Shown: positions 1 to 8,970, counted from the stretch's first letter. The stretch: DNA of 64,000 nt from Tropicimonas sp. IMCC34011 (GCF_003390865.1 NZ_QMEJ01000005.1:248001-312000), one strand, 5' to 3'. Made by a program: numbers and translations. Notes: generated by a model not told the origin, from the letters alone.

Positions 1-834
1 GCGCTCGGGGTGCTCCTCGTGATGATTTCGGGCGGGATCGACGTGTCCTTTCCGGCCTTCGCCGTGGCGGGAATGTACATCGTGGTGCGCGGAATGGTGG
101 AGCTCGAGTATGACGGCGTCGTCATCCCGTTCCTCGTCGCGACCCTGATCGGTGCGCTCCTCGGCCTCGTGAATGCCGGGATCATCCACAAGTTCAACAT
201 GATCCCGCTGATCGTGACGCTCGGCACCGCCTCCGTGGTGCGCGGTCTGGTGCTCGGCGGGATCGGCACCTCCAACGTGAACATCAATCAGATGCCGGAC
301 GCGCTGATCGCCTTCGGCCGCACGGATGTCCTGACGCTGGAGCGGGCCAACGGGACGACGTTCGGCCTGACCGCGATGATCCTCGTCTACATCGCCGCGG
401 CACTGGTCATCCATCTGCTTCTCACCCGCACGATGATCGGCCGCTCCGTCTATGCCTACGGCGCCGATGCAGAGGCGGCGAAGCGCGTCGGCTTCAACAC
501 CGGCCGCACGATGATCTTCGTCTATTGCACGGCCGGAGCGCTCGCGGGCTTCGCGGGGCTCCTGCACTCGTCGATGATCTGGCTGGCCAACCCGCGGGAC
601 TTCGTCGGGCTCGAGCTGGACGTGATCGCGGCCGTGGTGCTCGGCGGCGCCTCGATCTTCGGCGGGCGGGGGAGCGTCCTCGGTACGGTGATGGGGGTCT
701 TCATCCTCGTGATGATCCAGAACTCGCTGATCCTCATGGGGATCGACACGACGTGGCAGAGGGTCGTGGTCGGCGGGATGCTGATCGTCGCCGTCGCCAT
801 CACCGCTCTGCGCGACCGCCGCGCGCTGGTCTGA
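1..834 (+). CDS. Sugar ABC transporter permease (ribose/RbsC type), 5'-truncated by the window edge
   Basis: Inner-membrane permease of a CUT2 (ribose/xylose-type) ABC importer. The frame is already open at base 1 and the codons before the first ATG (position 10) continue a hydrophobic helix, so roughly the first 50 residues lie outside the window. 277 residues are visible against about 310-340 for the family. Family landmarks are GGIDVS near the start, LGTASVVRG, the cytoplasmic loop AEAAKRVGFN that docks on the ATPase, and LGGASIFGGRGS near the end. A second permease follows after 14 bp, so the transporter is a permease heterodimer; the ATPase and binding protein must be upstream. Downstream genes suggest the cargo is 2-deoxyribose or a deoxynucleoside (inference). 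Confidence 0.9.
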   Translation, partial: ALGVLLVMISGGIDVSFPAFAVAGMYIVVRGMVELEYDGVVIPFLVATLIGALLGLVNAGIIHKFNMIPLIVTLGTASVVRGLVLGGIGTSNVNINQMPDALIAFGRTDVLTLERANGTTFGLTAMILVYIAAALVIHLLLTRTMIGRSVYAYGADAEAAKRVGFNTGRTMIFVYCTAGALAGFAGLLHSSMIWLANPRDFVGLELDVIAAVVLGGASIFGGRGSVLGTVMGVFILVMIQNSLILMGIDTTWQRVVVGGMLIVAVAITALRDRRALV

Positions 835-848
835 GGGAGAGCCGAACC

Positions 849-1868
849 ATGAGCGATACCAAGACCGCCGCGTCCGGCCCCGATGTCAGGGGGACCCTCG
901 TCCGCGCCAGTGGCAACACCAACGTCCAGCTCGGGGCGATCTGCATCCTCGTCCTTGTCGCCATGACGGCGATGCGGCCGACGATGTTCCTCTCCTCCTA
1001 CAACTTCGAGTCCATGGCCTTCTTCATGCCGGAGCTGGGCATCCTCGCCATCGCCATGATGATCGCGATGCTCACCGGCGGGATCGACCTGTCGATCATC
1101 GGCGTCGCCAACCTTGCGGGGATCACCGCGGGCACGGTCTTCGGCTGGGTCGCCGGCGAAGCCGGTGCCGGCTCGCTCGGCGTCGCTCCGGTTGTTCTCG
1201 GGGTCGGGATCGGCCTTCTGGTCGGCGTCCTTGCCGGCCTGATCAACGGTCTGCTCATCTCGGGTCTCAGGATCACCCCGATCCTTGCGACCCTCGGCAC
1301 GGGCCAGGTTTTCATCGGGCTTTGCCTCGTCCTGACGGGCGGGCCGGCCATCGTCGGCTTTCCGGATCCCTGGACCTGGCTCGGCAACGGCAAGATCGCC
1401 GCGATCCCGGTTCCGCTGATCCTCTTCGTGATCGTCTGCATCGGGCTGTCGCTGCTCCTGTCGCGCACGTCCTTCGGGCTGCGGCTCAAGCTGATCGGGA
1501 CCAACCCCAAGGCGTCCCTCTTCGCGGGGATCGAACGGGGGCGGATGATCGTCTGGTCCTACATGCTTACGGGCGGCCTCGCGGCTATGGCCGGCATCCT
1601 CCTCTCGGCGAGGACCAATGCGGCGAAGTCCGACTACGGCGCATCATATCTGCTGCAGGCCGTCCTGATCGCGGTCCTCGGCGGGACGAACCCTGCGGGA
1701 GGTCGCGGCAACGTCCTCGGTGTCGCGCTGGCGGTGATCTCCCTGACGCTGCTGTCCTCCGGTTTCCAGATGATGCGGGTGTCCAACCACCTGATCGACT
1801 TCGTCTGGGGGGCGTTCCTGATCGTGGTGATCGCGCTCAACTCGCTGCGCCGCGGACGGGGGAAATGA
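849..1868 (+). CDS. Sugar ABC transporter permease, second subunit (RbsC type)
   Basis: Second inner-membrane permease, 339 residues, paralogous to the gene just upstream. ATG at 849 is chosen because it follows a GAGGGAGAG Shine-Dalgarno-like stretch and gives a cytoplasmic N-terminal tail before the first helix; the frame stays open further upstream only through overlap with the first permease. Landmarks are LTGGIDLSI (about residue 77), LATLGTGQV, and the loop NPKASLFAGIERGR that matches the coupling loop of RbsC. The stop overlaps the next start by ATGA (1865-1868), so translation of the epimerase-like gene is probably coupled. Confidence 0.92.
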   Translation: MSDTKTAASGPDVRGTLVRASGNTNVQLGAICILVLVAMTAMRPTMFLSSYNFESMAFFMPELGILAIAMMIAMLTGGIDLSIIGVANLAGITAGTVFGWVAGEAGAGSLGVAPVVLGVGIGLLVGVLAGLINGLLISGLRITPILATLGTGQVFIGLCLVLTGGPAIVGFPDPWTWLGNGKIAAIPVPLILFVIVCIGLSLLLSRTSFGLRLKLIGTNPKASLFAGIERGRMIVWSYMLTGGLAAMAGILLSARTNAAKSDYGASYLLQAVLIAVLGGTNPAGGRGNVLGVALAVISLTLLSSGFQMMRVSNHLIDFVWGAFLIVVIALNSLRRGRGK

Positions 1869-2968
1869 CGATGTGCGTGACGATCCCCCTCGCTCCCGAG
1901 GCCTTCGGCCCGGCCCACCGCAAGATCGCCGGCGGCCACGGGTTCACGGTGACCGGCTGGCGCACGGGCCTCGGCATCGCCGTCTTGCGGATCGCGAACG
2001 GGCGGGGGCATGTCGACGTGCTGCCGTTCATGGGGCAGATGCTCTGGGACGGTGTGTTCGACGGGGTGCGCCTCACGATGGACAGCGCCTTCCCGGAGCC
2101 CCGTCCGGCCACCTCCATCGTGGAGACCTATGGGTGCCTTGCCTACCATAGCGGGCTTCTGACCAATGGCTGCCCCGGCCCCGACGATACCCATCCCCTT
2201 CATGGAGAGATGCCGTGCAAGGCGATGGAGAGCGCGCGGCTCGAGATCGGGGAGGACGGGGAGGGCCCCTTCGCCCGGATCGCGGGCCATGCGGACCACG
2301 TTCTGGGCTTCGGCCCCCATTACCGGGCGCGGCCCTCGATCACGCTCCGCGGCGGAACGACGATCGAGATGGCGATGGAGGTGGAGAACCGCTCCGCCCT
2401 GCCGATGGAGCTGATGTACATGTGCCACGTCAACTTCGCCTTCGTGGCGGATGGCGTGATCCATCAGGCGACGCCGTTCTCCCCAGACCGGACGCGGGTC
2501 CGCACGGACGTCCCGGCGCACGTGACCCCGACGGAGGCCTACCGTGCGTTCCTCGGCGAGCTGTCCGAGGCGCCGAGCAAGGGCCGCCGCCTCGATGAGC
2601 CGCACCGCTGGGACCCCGAGCAGGTGATCTACGTGGGCGGTCCGGGGACCGATGCGGACGGCCTGACGCACGCGATGCTGGAGCGCCCGGAGGGGGACGG
2701 TTTCGCCATGTCCTACCGCCCAACCGAATTCGACCACATGGCCCGCTGGATCCTCCACGGAGCTGATGCCACGGTCGCGGCGTTCGCCTTGCCCTCGACC
2801 TGCGAGCCGGAGGGCTATCTGGCAGAGAAGGCGAAGGGTAATGTAAAGACACTCGCCCCGGGCGAGGTGCGCAGCTTCACCGCGCGGTTCGGTTACGTCA
2901 CGCCGGACGACGCCGCCCGGCTGGCCGCCACGATCGCCGCCATCGGCGGAGAAGGAGACAACGAATGA
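1865..2968 (+). CDS. DUF4432 family protein (aldose 1-epimerase superfamily)
   Basis: 367 residues resembling the DUF4432 branch of the galactose-mutarotase (aldose 1-epimerase) fold. Visible hallmarks are the N-terminal beta-rich segment with GRGHVDVLPFMGQMLWD, the central THPLHGEMPC, and MYMCHVNFAF, a His-containing strand typical of the family. No signal peptide, so it acts in the cytoplasm. It overlaps the permease before it and the kinase after it by 4 bp each (ATGA), so it is part of the catabolic core. A mutarotase that supplies the right anomer of the imported sugar to the kinase is the most economical role, but DUF4432 proteins have few assigned substrates. An ATG at 1871 is an alternative start. 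Confidence 0.8.
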   Translation: MTMCVTIPLAPEAFGPAHRKIAGGHGFTVTGWRTGLGIAVLRIANGRGHVDVLPFMGQMLWDGVFDGVRLTMDSAFPEPRPATSIVETYGCLAYHSGLLTNGCPGPDDTHPLHGEMPCKAMESARLEIGEDGEGPFARIAGHADHVLGFGPHYRARPSITLRGGTTIEMAMEVENRSALPMELMYMCHVNFAFVADGVIHQATPFSPDRTRVRTDVPAHVTPTEAYRAFLGELSEAPSKGRRLDEPHRWDPEQVIYVGGPGTDADGLTHAMLERPEGDGFAMSYRPTEFDHMARWILHGADATVAAFALPSTCEPEGYLAEKAKGNVKTLAPGEVRSFTARFGYVTPDDAARLAATIAAIGGEGDNE

Positions 2969-3897
2969 CTGACAGGATTGCCGTGGTTGGATCGAACATG
3001 GTCGATCTGGTCACCTACGTGGAGCGGATGCCCGATCGCGGCGAAACGGTCGAGGCGCCGGATTTCGCCCAGGGGTTCGGCGGCAAGGGTGCGAACCAGG
3101 CGGTCGCGGCCGCGCGGCTCGGTGCGGACGTGGCGATGGTGACCTGCATCGGGGATGACATGTTCGGCCCGCTGGTGCGGCAGAACCTCGTCGACAGCGG
3201 CATCGACGTGACCCATGTCCGCAAGGTGGACGGGGCGGCCTCCGGTGTCGCGCCGATCTTCGTCGAGCCCGACGGGGAAAACGCGATCCTGATCGTGAAG
3301 GGGGCCAACGCCTCGCTCTCGCCCGCCGACATCGACGCCGCCGAGGAGACGCTGAAGGATCGCGACGCAATCCTGCTTCAGCTCGAGGTCTCGCTCGAGA
3401 CAGTCTATCACGCCGTGGCCTTCGGCGCGAAGCACGGTGTGCCGACGATCCTGAACCCCGCACCGGCCGATCCCGAACTCGACATCTCGCGCCTGTCCGG
3501 CCTCGACTGGTTCTGCCCGAACGAGAGCGAACTGGCGCTGCTCTCGGGGCTGCCGACCGGGACGGATGACGAGGTGATCGAGGCGGCCCGCTCGCTGATC
3601 TCCAAGGGCATCCGCAACGTCGTGGTGACGCTCGGCGGTCGCGGCGCGCGGCACGTGACGGCGGACGACGTGACGGAGATCGCACCCGTGAAGGTCGAGC
3701 CGGTGGATACCACGGGCGCGGGAGATGCCTTCATCGGCAGTTTCGCGCGCTTTTTGAGCGCCGGCGAGGCGCCGGACGCGGCATTGGCCCGCGCTGCACG
3801 CTATGCGGCCCAGTCGATCACCGCGCGCGGCACCCAGACGAGCTATGCCGATGCGGCGGGGTTCGAAAAGTTCTGCGAGGGGCTGCCGCAGGACTGA
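2965..3897 (+). CDS. Ribokinase-family (PfkB) sugar kinase, probable deoxyribokinase
   Basis: 310-residue PfkB carbohydrate kinase. The sugar-binding signature GFGGKGANQAVAAARLG is near residue 37, and the C-terminal signature DTTGAGDAF is near residue 248 and carries the catalytic Asp and anion hole. NPAPADPEL and VTLGGRGA are also ribokinase-like. By sequence it is an RbsK-type enzyme that phosphorylates ribose or deoxyribose at O5. Because deoC lies immediately downstream, 2-deoxy-D-ribose is the likelier substrate; 2-deoxyribose 5-phosphate would then feed the aldolase. Ribose cannot be excluded from sequence alone. The start overlaps the previous stop by ATGA. Confidence 0.88.
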   Translation: MTDRIAVVGSNMVDLVTYVERMPDRGETVEAPDFAQGFGGKGANQAVAAARLGADVAMVTCIGDDMFGPLVRQNLVDSGIDVTHVRKVDGAASGVAPIFVEPDGENAILIVKGANASLSPADIDAAEETLKDRDAILLQLEVSLETVYHAVAFGAKHGVPTILNPAPADPELDISRLSGLDWFCPNESELALLSGLPTGTDDEVIEAARSLISKGIRNVVVTLGGRGARHVTADDVTEIAPVKVEPVDTTGAGDAFIGSFARFLSAGEAPDAALARAARYAAQSITARGTQTSYADAAGFEKFCEGLPQD

Positions 3898-3982
3898 CAG
3901 CGCAAGCGCGCGACCCGAAGGCGTCCCGATGCCGCCCGAGCCGAAGGACGCGCCTTCGGCCCACCCGATGAGAGAGGCCACG

Positions 3983-5020
3983 ATGACAGACCATCAGATG
4001 CTTGAGAGCCGGACCGCCGGAGGGGGCAGCTCTTCCTCCGGCCTCCTGCCGGCAGCGCTCGAGACACCGAAGGCGGGGCGCAACCCGGTGATGCCGCTGA
4101 CGCTTTCGATGTTCGAGGGGCACGCGGTGAACCGATCCGCCGCGGAGCGCCGGGCCGCGACGCTGGGCGCGCGGCGTTCGGTGAAGAAGGAGTACCAGGC
4201 GGCCTGGCTCGTCAACGCCGTGCGCTGCGTGGACCTCACCACGCTCGCGGGCGACGACACGGGCGACCGCGTCCGCCGGCTCTGCGCCAAGGCACGTCAG
4301 CCCATCGCGCCGCGTATCATGGAGGGCCTCGGGCTCGGCGGGATGGACCTGCATGTGGGGGCGGTCTGCGTCTATCCCACGATGGTGCCCCATGCCGTCG
4401 CGGCGCTCGAGGGAACGGGCATTCCGGTCGCATCGGTCGCGACGGGGTTCCCGGCCGGCCTCATGCCTCTCGATCTGCGCCTGAAGGAAATCGAATGGGC
4501 GGTGGCCCAGGGCGCCCACGAGATCGACATCGTCATCACCCGCGAACATGTCCTCCGGCAGGACTGGCAGGCGCTGCACGACGAGATCCGCGCGATGCGG
4601 GAGGCCTGCGGCGCGGCGCACATGAAGGCGATCCTCGCGACGGGGGATCTGCAGACCCTGCGCAACGTCTACGCCGCCTCGATGGTCGCGATGCAGGCGG
4701 GGGCGGATTTCATCAAGACCTCCACCGGCAAGGAGGGCGTGAACGCGACGCTCCCCGTCTCCCTCGTGATGATCAGGGCGTTGCGCGATTACGGCGCCGA
4801 GACGGGCTACCGCATCGGCTTCAAGCCCGCCGGCGGGATGAAGGCGGCCAAGGAGGCCATCGGCTGGCAGGTCCTCATGAAGGAGGAACTGGGCCGGGAC
4901 TGGCTGGAGCCGGATCTCTTCCGCTTCGGCGCCTCCTCGATGCTGGGCGATATCGAACGCCAGCTCGAGCATCACGTCACCGGGCGCTACGCCGCCTCCC
5001 ACCGCCACGCTGCGTCGTAA
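3983..5020 (+). CDS. deoC: Deoxyribose-phosphate aldolase
   Basis: Class I aldolase (TIM barrel) that splits 2-deoxy-D-ribose 5-phosphate into acetaldehyde and glyceraldehyde 3-phosphate in the cytoplasm. The Schiff-base lysine lies in FIKTSTGKEG near residue 243, and the second active-site lysine in GFKPAGGMK. The 345-residue length matches the long proteobacterial DeoC class rather than the 250-residue form. ATG 3983 is preferred because GAGAGG sits 7 bp upstream; ATG 3968 in the same frame is possible. The 85 bp gap after the kinase is the widest in the operon. Confidence 0.93.
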   Translation: MTDHQMLESRTAGGGSSSSGLLPAALETPKAGRNPVMPLTLSMFEGHAVNRSAAERRAATLGARRSVKKEYQAAWLVNAVRCVDLTTLAGDDTGDRVRRLCAKARQPIAPRIMEGLGLGGMDLHVGAVCVYPTMVPHAVAALEGTGIPVASVATGFPAGLMPLDLRLKEIEWAVAQGAHEIDIVITREHVLRQDWQALHDEIRAMREACGAAHMKAILATGDLQTLRNVYAASMVAMQAGADFIKTSTGKEGVNATLPVSLVMIRALRDYGAETGYRIGFKPAGGMKAAKEAIGWQVLMKEELGRDWLEPDLFRFGASSMLGDIERQLEHHVTGRYAASHRHAAS

Positions 5021-5030
5021 GGGCCCCGAG

Positions 5031-7376
5031 ATGAGCATTCAGGACATTCTTCAGACCATGGATTACGGACCCGCCCCCGAGGACAGCAGCATCGTCCGCG
5101 ACTGGCTTGCACGCCACGAGGAGGGCTTCGGCCACTTCATCGGCGGGGCCTTCACGGCGCCCGGCGAGACCTTCGAGGTGCAGGACCCGGCGAGGGGCGA
5201 GACGATCGCCCGCGTGAGCCAGGGCACCGCGTCCGACGTTGATGCCGCCGTTGCCGCGGCGCGCAAGGCGCAGCCGGCTTGGGCAAAACTCTCGGGCCAT
5301 GAGCGGGCCCGTCACCTCTACGCCATCGCCCGCCACGTCCAGCAGCATGCGCGGTTCCTCGCGGTCCTCGAGACCATCGACAACGGCAAGCCGATCCGGG
5401 AAAGCCGGGACATCGACGTGCCCCTCGTCGCCCGTCACTTCTATCACCATGCCGGCTGGGCGGAGATCGCCGGGGACGAGTTCGGCGGGACCGAACCCTA
5501 CGGCGTCTGCGGGCAGGTCATCCCGTGGAACTTCCCGCTTCTGATGCTGGCATGGAAGATCGCCCCGGCGCTTGCGGCCGGCAACACGGTGGTGCTGAAG
5601 CCCGCGGAATACACGCCTCTCACGGCGCTTGCCTTCGCCGAGATCTGCGCCGAGGTAGGCCTGCCCGAGGGCGTGGTCAACATCGTCACCGGCGACGGGG
5701 AGACGGGCGCGGCCATCGTCGGGCACGAGGGGATCGACAAGGTCGCCTTCACCGGCTCCACCGAGGTCGGCAGGATCATCCGCCGGCAGATCGCCGGGAG
5801 CGGCAAGGGCCTGACGCTGGAACTCGGCGGCAAGTCCCCCTTCATCGTGTTCGCCGATGCCGATCTGGACGCGGCGGTCGAGGGCGTGGTGGATGCGATA
5901 TGGTTCAACCAGGGGCAGGTCTGCTGCGCCGGTGCCCGCATCCTCGTGGCCGAGGCGGTGGCCGGGCGCTTCGAGACGCTGCTGCGTGCCCGAATGGAAA
6001 CGCTGCGGACCGGCGATCCGCTCGACAAGTCCACCGATGTCGGCGCGATCGTCCATCCCGTGCAGCTCGCGCGCATCAGGGAGCTGGTGGGGCAGGGCAA
6101 GGCTGAGGGCGCGACGCTCCATCAGGGTCATGCGCCCGAGGGCTGCTTCTATCCGCCGACGCTCGCGACCGGGGTCGAACCGGCCTCCGTGCTCTCGACC
6201 GAGGAGATCTTCGGCCCCGTCGTCACCCTGACCACCTTCCGCACTCCGGCGGACGGGATCGCGCTTGCGAACAACACCCGCTACGGCCTCGCCGCCTCGA
6301 TCTGGTCGGAGAACGTGAACCTCTGCCTCGATGTCGCGGCGCAGGTGAAGGCCGGCGTCGTCTGGATCAACTGCACTAACGTCTTCGATGCGGGGGCGGG
6401 CTTCGGCGGCTACCGCGAAAGCGGGTTCGGCCGGGAGGGCGGCAGCGAGGGCATGATGGCCTATCTCCGCCACAAGACGCCGGAGGGCGCGGGCGCCGAT
6501 CTCCCGAAACCCTCCTCAGCCCCCCATGACGGCGGCGGAACGGGCAGCATCGACCGCACCGCCAAGCTCTATATCGGCGGCAAGCAGGCACGGCCGGATT
6601 CGGGCTACTCCTACACCATCGAAGGGCCGAAGGGGCCGGTGGGTCTCGCAGGTCTCGGCAACCGCAAGGACATCCGCAACGCCGTCGAGGCGGCGGCGAA
6701 GGCAGGAGGCTGGGGCAAGGCGACCGGGCACAACCGCGCGCAGGTGCTCTATTATCTCGGCGAGAACCTCTCGGCGCGGGCGGATGAGTTCGCCGCGCGG
6801 CTCGAGAGCCTCGGCGCGCCCGATGCCGGTGGCGAGGTCGAGACCGCCATCCGCCGCTGTTTCTGGTACGCCGCGCAGGCCGACAAGTTCGACGGCAAGG
6901 TGCATCAGACGAAGAGCGCCCATGTCACCCTCGCGATGCACGAGCCGCTCGGTGTCCTCGGGATCGTCTGCCCCACCGCGCAGCCGCTCCTCGGGTTCAT
7001 CTCCCTTGTCCTGCCCGCCATCGCGATGGGCAACAGCGTGGTGGCCGTGCCCTCCCAGCTGGGAGCCCTCGCCGCGACCGATCTCTACCAGGTGATCGAG
7101 ACGAGCGACGTGCCCGCCGGCGTCGTCAACATCGTGACGGGCCCGCGCGACGAGCTCGCCCGGACACTGGCGCAGCACGACGAAGTGTCAGGGATCTGGT
7201 ATATCGGCGGACCCGAGGGCGCCCGCATGGTCGAGGCCGAGAGCGCCGGAAACCTCAAGCAGACCTGGACGGAAGGCGACGGGGCCCGTGACTGGTCCGG
7301 CGCCCATGGCCAGAACAAGGGCTTCCTCCACCGCGCGACGCAGGTGAAGAACATCTGGGTGCCCTACGGGGAGTGA
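5031..7376 (+). CDS. Double-domain aldehyde dehydrogenase (ALDH16 type)
   Basis: 781 residues, far longer than the roughly 490 of an ordinary ALDH. Residues about 35-480 form a complete NAD-dependent ALDH with the catalytic glutamate in LELGGKSP (about 264) and the nucleophile in GQVCCAG (about 298). Residues about 505-781 repeat the N-terminal half of the fold (EPLGVLGIVCP, VVNIVTGPRDE) but lack a catalytic Cys/Glu pair. This architecture is that of ALDH16, known structurally from the related genus Loktanella. In this operon the expected substrate is the acetaldehyde released by DeoC, oxidised to acetate; that is inference from context. It begins 10 bp after deoC. Confidence 0.88.
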   Translation: MSIQDILQTMDYGPAPEDSSIVRDWLARHEEGFGHFIGGAFTAPGETFEVQDPARGETIARVSQGTASDVDAAVAAARKAQPAWAKLSGHERARHLYAIARHVQQHARFLAVLETIDNGKPIRESRDIDVPLVARHFYHHAGWAEIAGDEFGGTEPYGVCGQVIPWNFPLLMLAWKIAPALAAGNTVVLKPAEYTPLTALAFAEICAEVGLPEGVVNIVTGDGETGAAIVGHEGIDKVAFTGSTEVGRIIRRQIAGSGKGLTLELGGKSPFIVFADADLDAAVEGVVDAIWFNQGQVCCAGARILVAEAVAGRFETLLRARMETLRTGDPLDKSTDVGAIVHPVQLARIRELVGQGKAEGATLHQGHAPEGCFYPPTLATGVEPASVLSTEEIFGPVVTLTTFRTPADGIALANNTRYGLAASIWSENVNLCLDVAAQVKAGVVWINCTNVFDAGAGFGGYRESGFGREGGSEGMMAYLRHKTPEGAGADLPKPSSAPHDGGGTGSIDRTAKLYIGGKQARPDSGYSYTIEGPKGPVGLAGLGNRKDIRNAVEAAAKAGGWGKATGHNRAQVLYYLGENLSARADEFAARLESLGAPDAGGEVETAIRRCFWYAAQADKFDGKVHQTKSAHVTLAMHEPLGVLGIVCPTAQPLLGFISLVLPAIAMGNSVVAVPSQLGALAATDLYQVIETSDVPAGVVNIVTGPRDELARTLAQHDEVSGIWYIGGPEGARMVEAESAGNLKQTWTEGDGARDWSGAHGQNKGFLHRATQVKNIWVPYGE

Positions 7377-7384
7377 AACAGGAC

Positions 7385-7412
7385 GGAAGCGCCCCATTGC
7401 GCGGGCGCTTCC
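7385..7412 (+). terminator. Hairpin ending the sugar operon
   Basis: A perfect 10-bp stem (GGAAGCGCCC at 7385-7394 pairing with GGGCGCTTCC at 7403-7412) around an 8-nt loop begins 8 bp after the ALDH stop. There is no clear T-run behind it, so it may be a Rho-assisted terminator or a 3'-end stabiliser rather than a classical intrinsic terminator. Confidence 0.55.
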
Positions 7413-7516
7413 ATCCTCAGGCTGGCATGCACCGGCTTGCCCGAACCGGTGATGCCGCCCGCGCGTATCCGCGCCCGATTGCCCTTTGCCCCGCCTGTGA
7501 TGTATCCGCACGTCCC

Positions 7517-8248
7517 ATGAGCGACGACGACACAGATACCCCCGGTTCCGCCCCCTCCGGCGCGCCCTGGCGCAACTTCTACGGGCGGCGGAAGGGCAAG
7601 CATCTCAGGCCCTCCCAGGAGCGGCGGCTGGAGACGGAGCTGGCGCCCCTGTCGCCCGGCAAGGTGAGCTGGGAGGAAAACCCGGACCGCCGGCCCCTCG
7701 ATCTTCCGGCGCTCTTCGGGCAGCGGGAGATCTGGCTCGAGATCGGCTTCGGCGGGGGCGAGCATCTCGTTCATCAGGCGGCGCACAACCCGCAGGCCGG
7801 GATCATCGGCGCCGAGCCGTACATCAACGGCGTGGCCATGCTTCTGGGAAAGATCGAGGCGGCGGGCGTCGATAACCTCCGCATCCATCCCGGAGACGCG
7901 CGGGACCTGTTCGACGTCCTTCCGGAAGGCTCAGTCTCGAAGGCGTTCCTCCTCTACCCCGATCCCTGGCCGAAGGCGCGGCATCACCGCCGCCGCTTCG
8001 TGACCGAGGAGCATCTGAAGCCGCTCGCGGCGGTGCTGAAGCCGGGGGCGGAGTTCCGCGTGGCGACGGACATTCCCGATTACGTCCGCCAGACGCTCGA
8101 AGAGGTGCCGCGGCATGGCTTCGAGTGGCTGGCCGAAAGCGCGCGGGACTGGCGGGAGCCGTGGGGGGAGTGGATCTCCACCCGCTACGAGCAGAAGGCG
8201 CTGCGGGAGGGCCGCACGCCGCACTACCTCACGTTCCGCAAGCGCTGA
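7517..8248 (+). CDS. trmB: tRNA (guanine-N7-)-methyltransferase
   Basis: Class I SAM-dependent methyltransferase that makes m7G46 in the variable loop of tRNAs. The 243-residue protein has the SAM-binding loop EIGFGGGEHL, the GAEPYINGV strand and the hallmark YPDPWPKARHHRRRF, which holds the catalytic Asp and the tRNA-binding basic run. The frame is open back to 7373 but ATG 7517 gives the usual family length; the N-terminal tail before WRNFYGRRKGK is Asp/Pro-rich as in many alphaproteobacterial TrmB. It is unrelated to the upstream operon, from which a hairpin separates it. Confidence 0.92.
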   Translation: MSDDDTDTPGSAPSGAPWRNFYGRRKGKHLRPSQERRLETELAPLSPGKVSWEENPDRRPLDLPALFGQREIWLEIGFGGGEHLVHQAAHNPQAGIIGAEPYINGVAMLLGKIEAAGVDNLRIHPGDARDLFDVLPEGSVSKAFLLYPDPWPKARHHRRRFVTEEHLKPLAAVLKPGAEFRVATDIPDYVRQTLEEVPRHGFEWLAESARDWREPWGEWISTRYEQKALREGRTPHYLTFRKR

Positions 8249-8251
8249 GCG

Positions 8252-8692
8252 TCAGGCGCGGCGCACCCCGATATCCGCCAGGGCCGCGAGGAGGGACGGA
8301 GGCAGGTCCTCGTCATCCTCTTCGGCGGGGCCGGTCAGGTCCGCCGGAGCGTCCTCCGGCTTGAGGTAGCGCCAGCCCTGGAAGGGGCGTTTGCGCTGCG
8401 GCTCGACGGGGACGATCTCGGGGGACAGGACCATGCCGCAGCGGAGGATCCCGTCCTCCCGCCGCACCTCTTCCAGGCGAACGAGGGCCTGACGCGCCAT
8501 GAGAAGCCCGTTCATCACCCAGTAGATCGAGCCGCCGTCCAGAAGGTCGGCCTCCCGTTTCGGCCACATCCGCGTGACGTGCCGGGGAAACCCGTCGGAT
8601 GTCCTGGCATGAGGCAGGGCCTGCCGCTCCTTGAGCGCGGAGATCCTGTCGATCCCGACGCAGAGCTTTACCAGATGTACGCTTGCTGCCAT
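8252..8692 (-). CDS. DUF1489 family protein
   Basis: 146-residue conserved alphaproteobacterial protein of unknown function, recognised by its start HLVKLCVGIDRI and the central GSIYWVMNGLLMARQ and FQGWRYL segments. It has no signal peptide or membrane helix. The frame extends to 8758, but ATG at 8692 is chosen because it begins the conserved region and GGGGGATTGGA precedes it. It converges with trmB (3-bp gap), and its promoter must lie in the 278-bp region shared with znuA. Confidence 0.8.
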   Translation of the reverse strand: MAASVHLVKLCVGIDRISALKERQALPHARTSDGFPRHVTRMWPKREADLLDGGSIYWVMNGLLMARQALVRLEEVRREDGILRCGMVLSPEIVPVEPQRKRPFQGWRYLKPEDAPADLTGPAEEDDEDLPPSLLAALADIGVRRA

Positions 8693-8909
8693 TCCAATCC
8701 CCCAGAGCTGGGGTTTTACGCGATTCTCGGGGGCGCCAAAAGAGGCCTTCCGTCGCATGTCCCGGGCGCCCTGCGTCGCCCCCGTGAAAGGCGCATCAGG
8801 CGAGCCGTTTCGCCTCCACCAACGCCGAGACCGTCCGGGGCATGGACGTAGCGCATCGAGGCGCCTCGACCCCGTACCGGCTCACGGCGGCGTCCGGCAC
8901 AGAATGAAC

Positions 8910-8932
8910 TTGATACGGTATACTGTAACTAA
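8910..8932. promoter_or_regulatory. Candidate Zur-type operator upstream of znuA
   Basis: An AT-rich imperfect 23-bp palindrome in an otherwise GC-rich spacer: left part TTGATACGGTA, right part TACTGTAACTAA, centred on GTATAC. Its position, about 40-60 bp before the znuA start, and its general look (an AT-rich dyad around a TATA-like core) fit the Zur boxes known from alphaproteobacteria. The assignment is inferred from position and symmetry, not from a matrix score. The rest of 8693-8970 shows no gene. Confidence 0.5.
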
Positions 8933-8970
8933 TATGCCGGCGGCTTGTTACTCAATTACAGGGGGTCGGG

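Noticed and set aside
1634-2758. Long open frame antisense to the DUF4432 gene
   Set aside because: It is low-complexity Arg/Gly/His-rich translation of GC-rich DNA opposite a conserved gene, with no recognisable domain. Similar antisense frames occur opposite most genes here.
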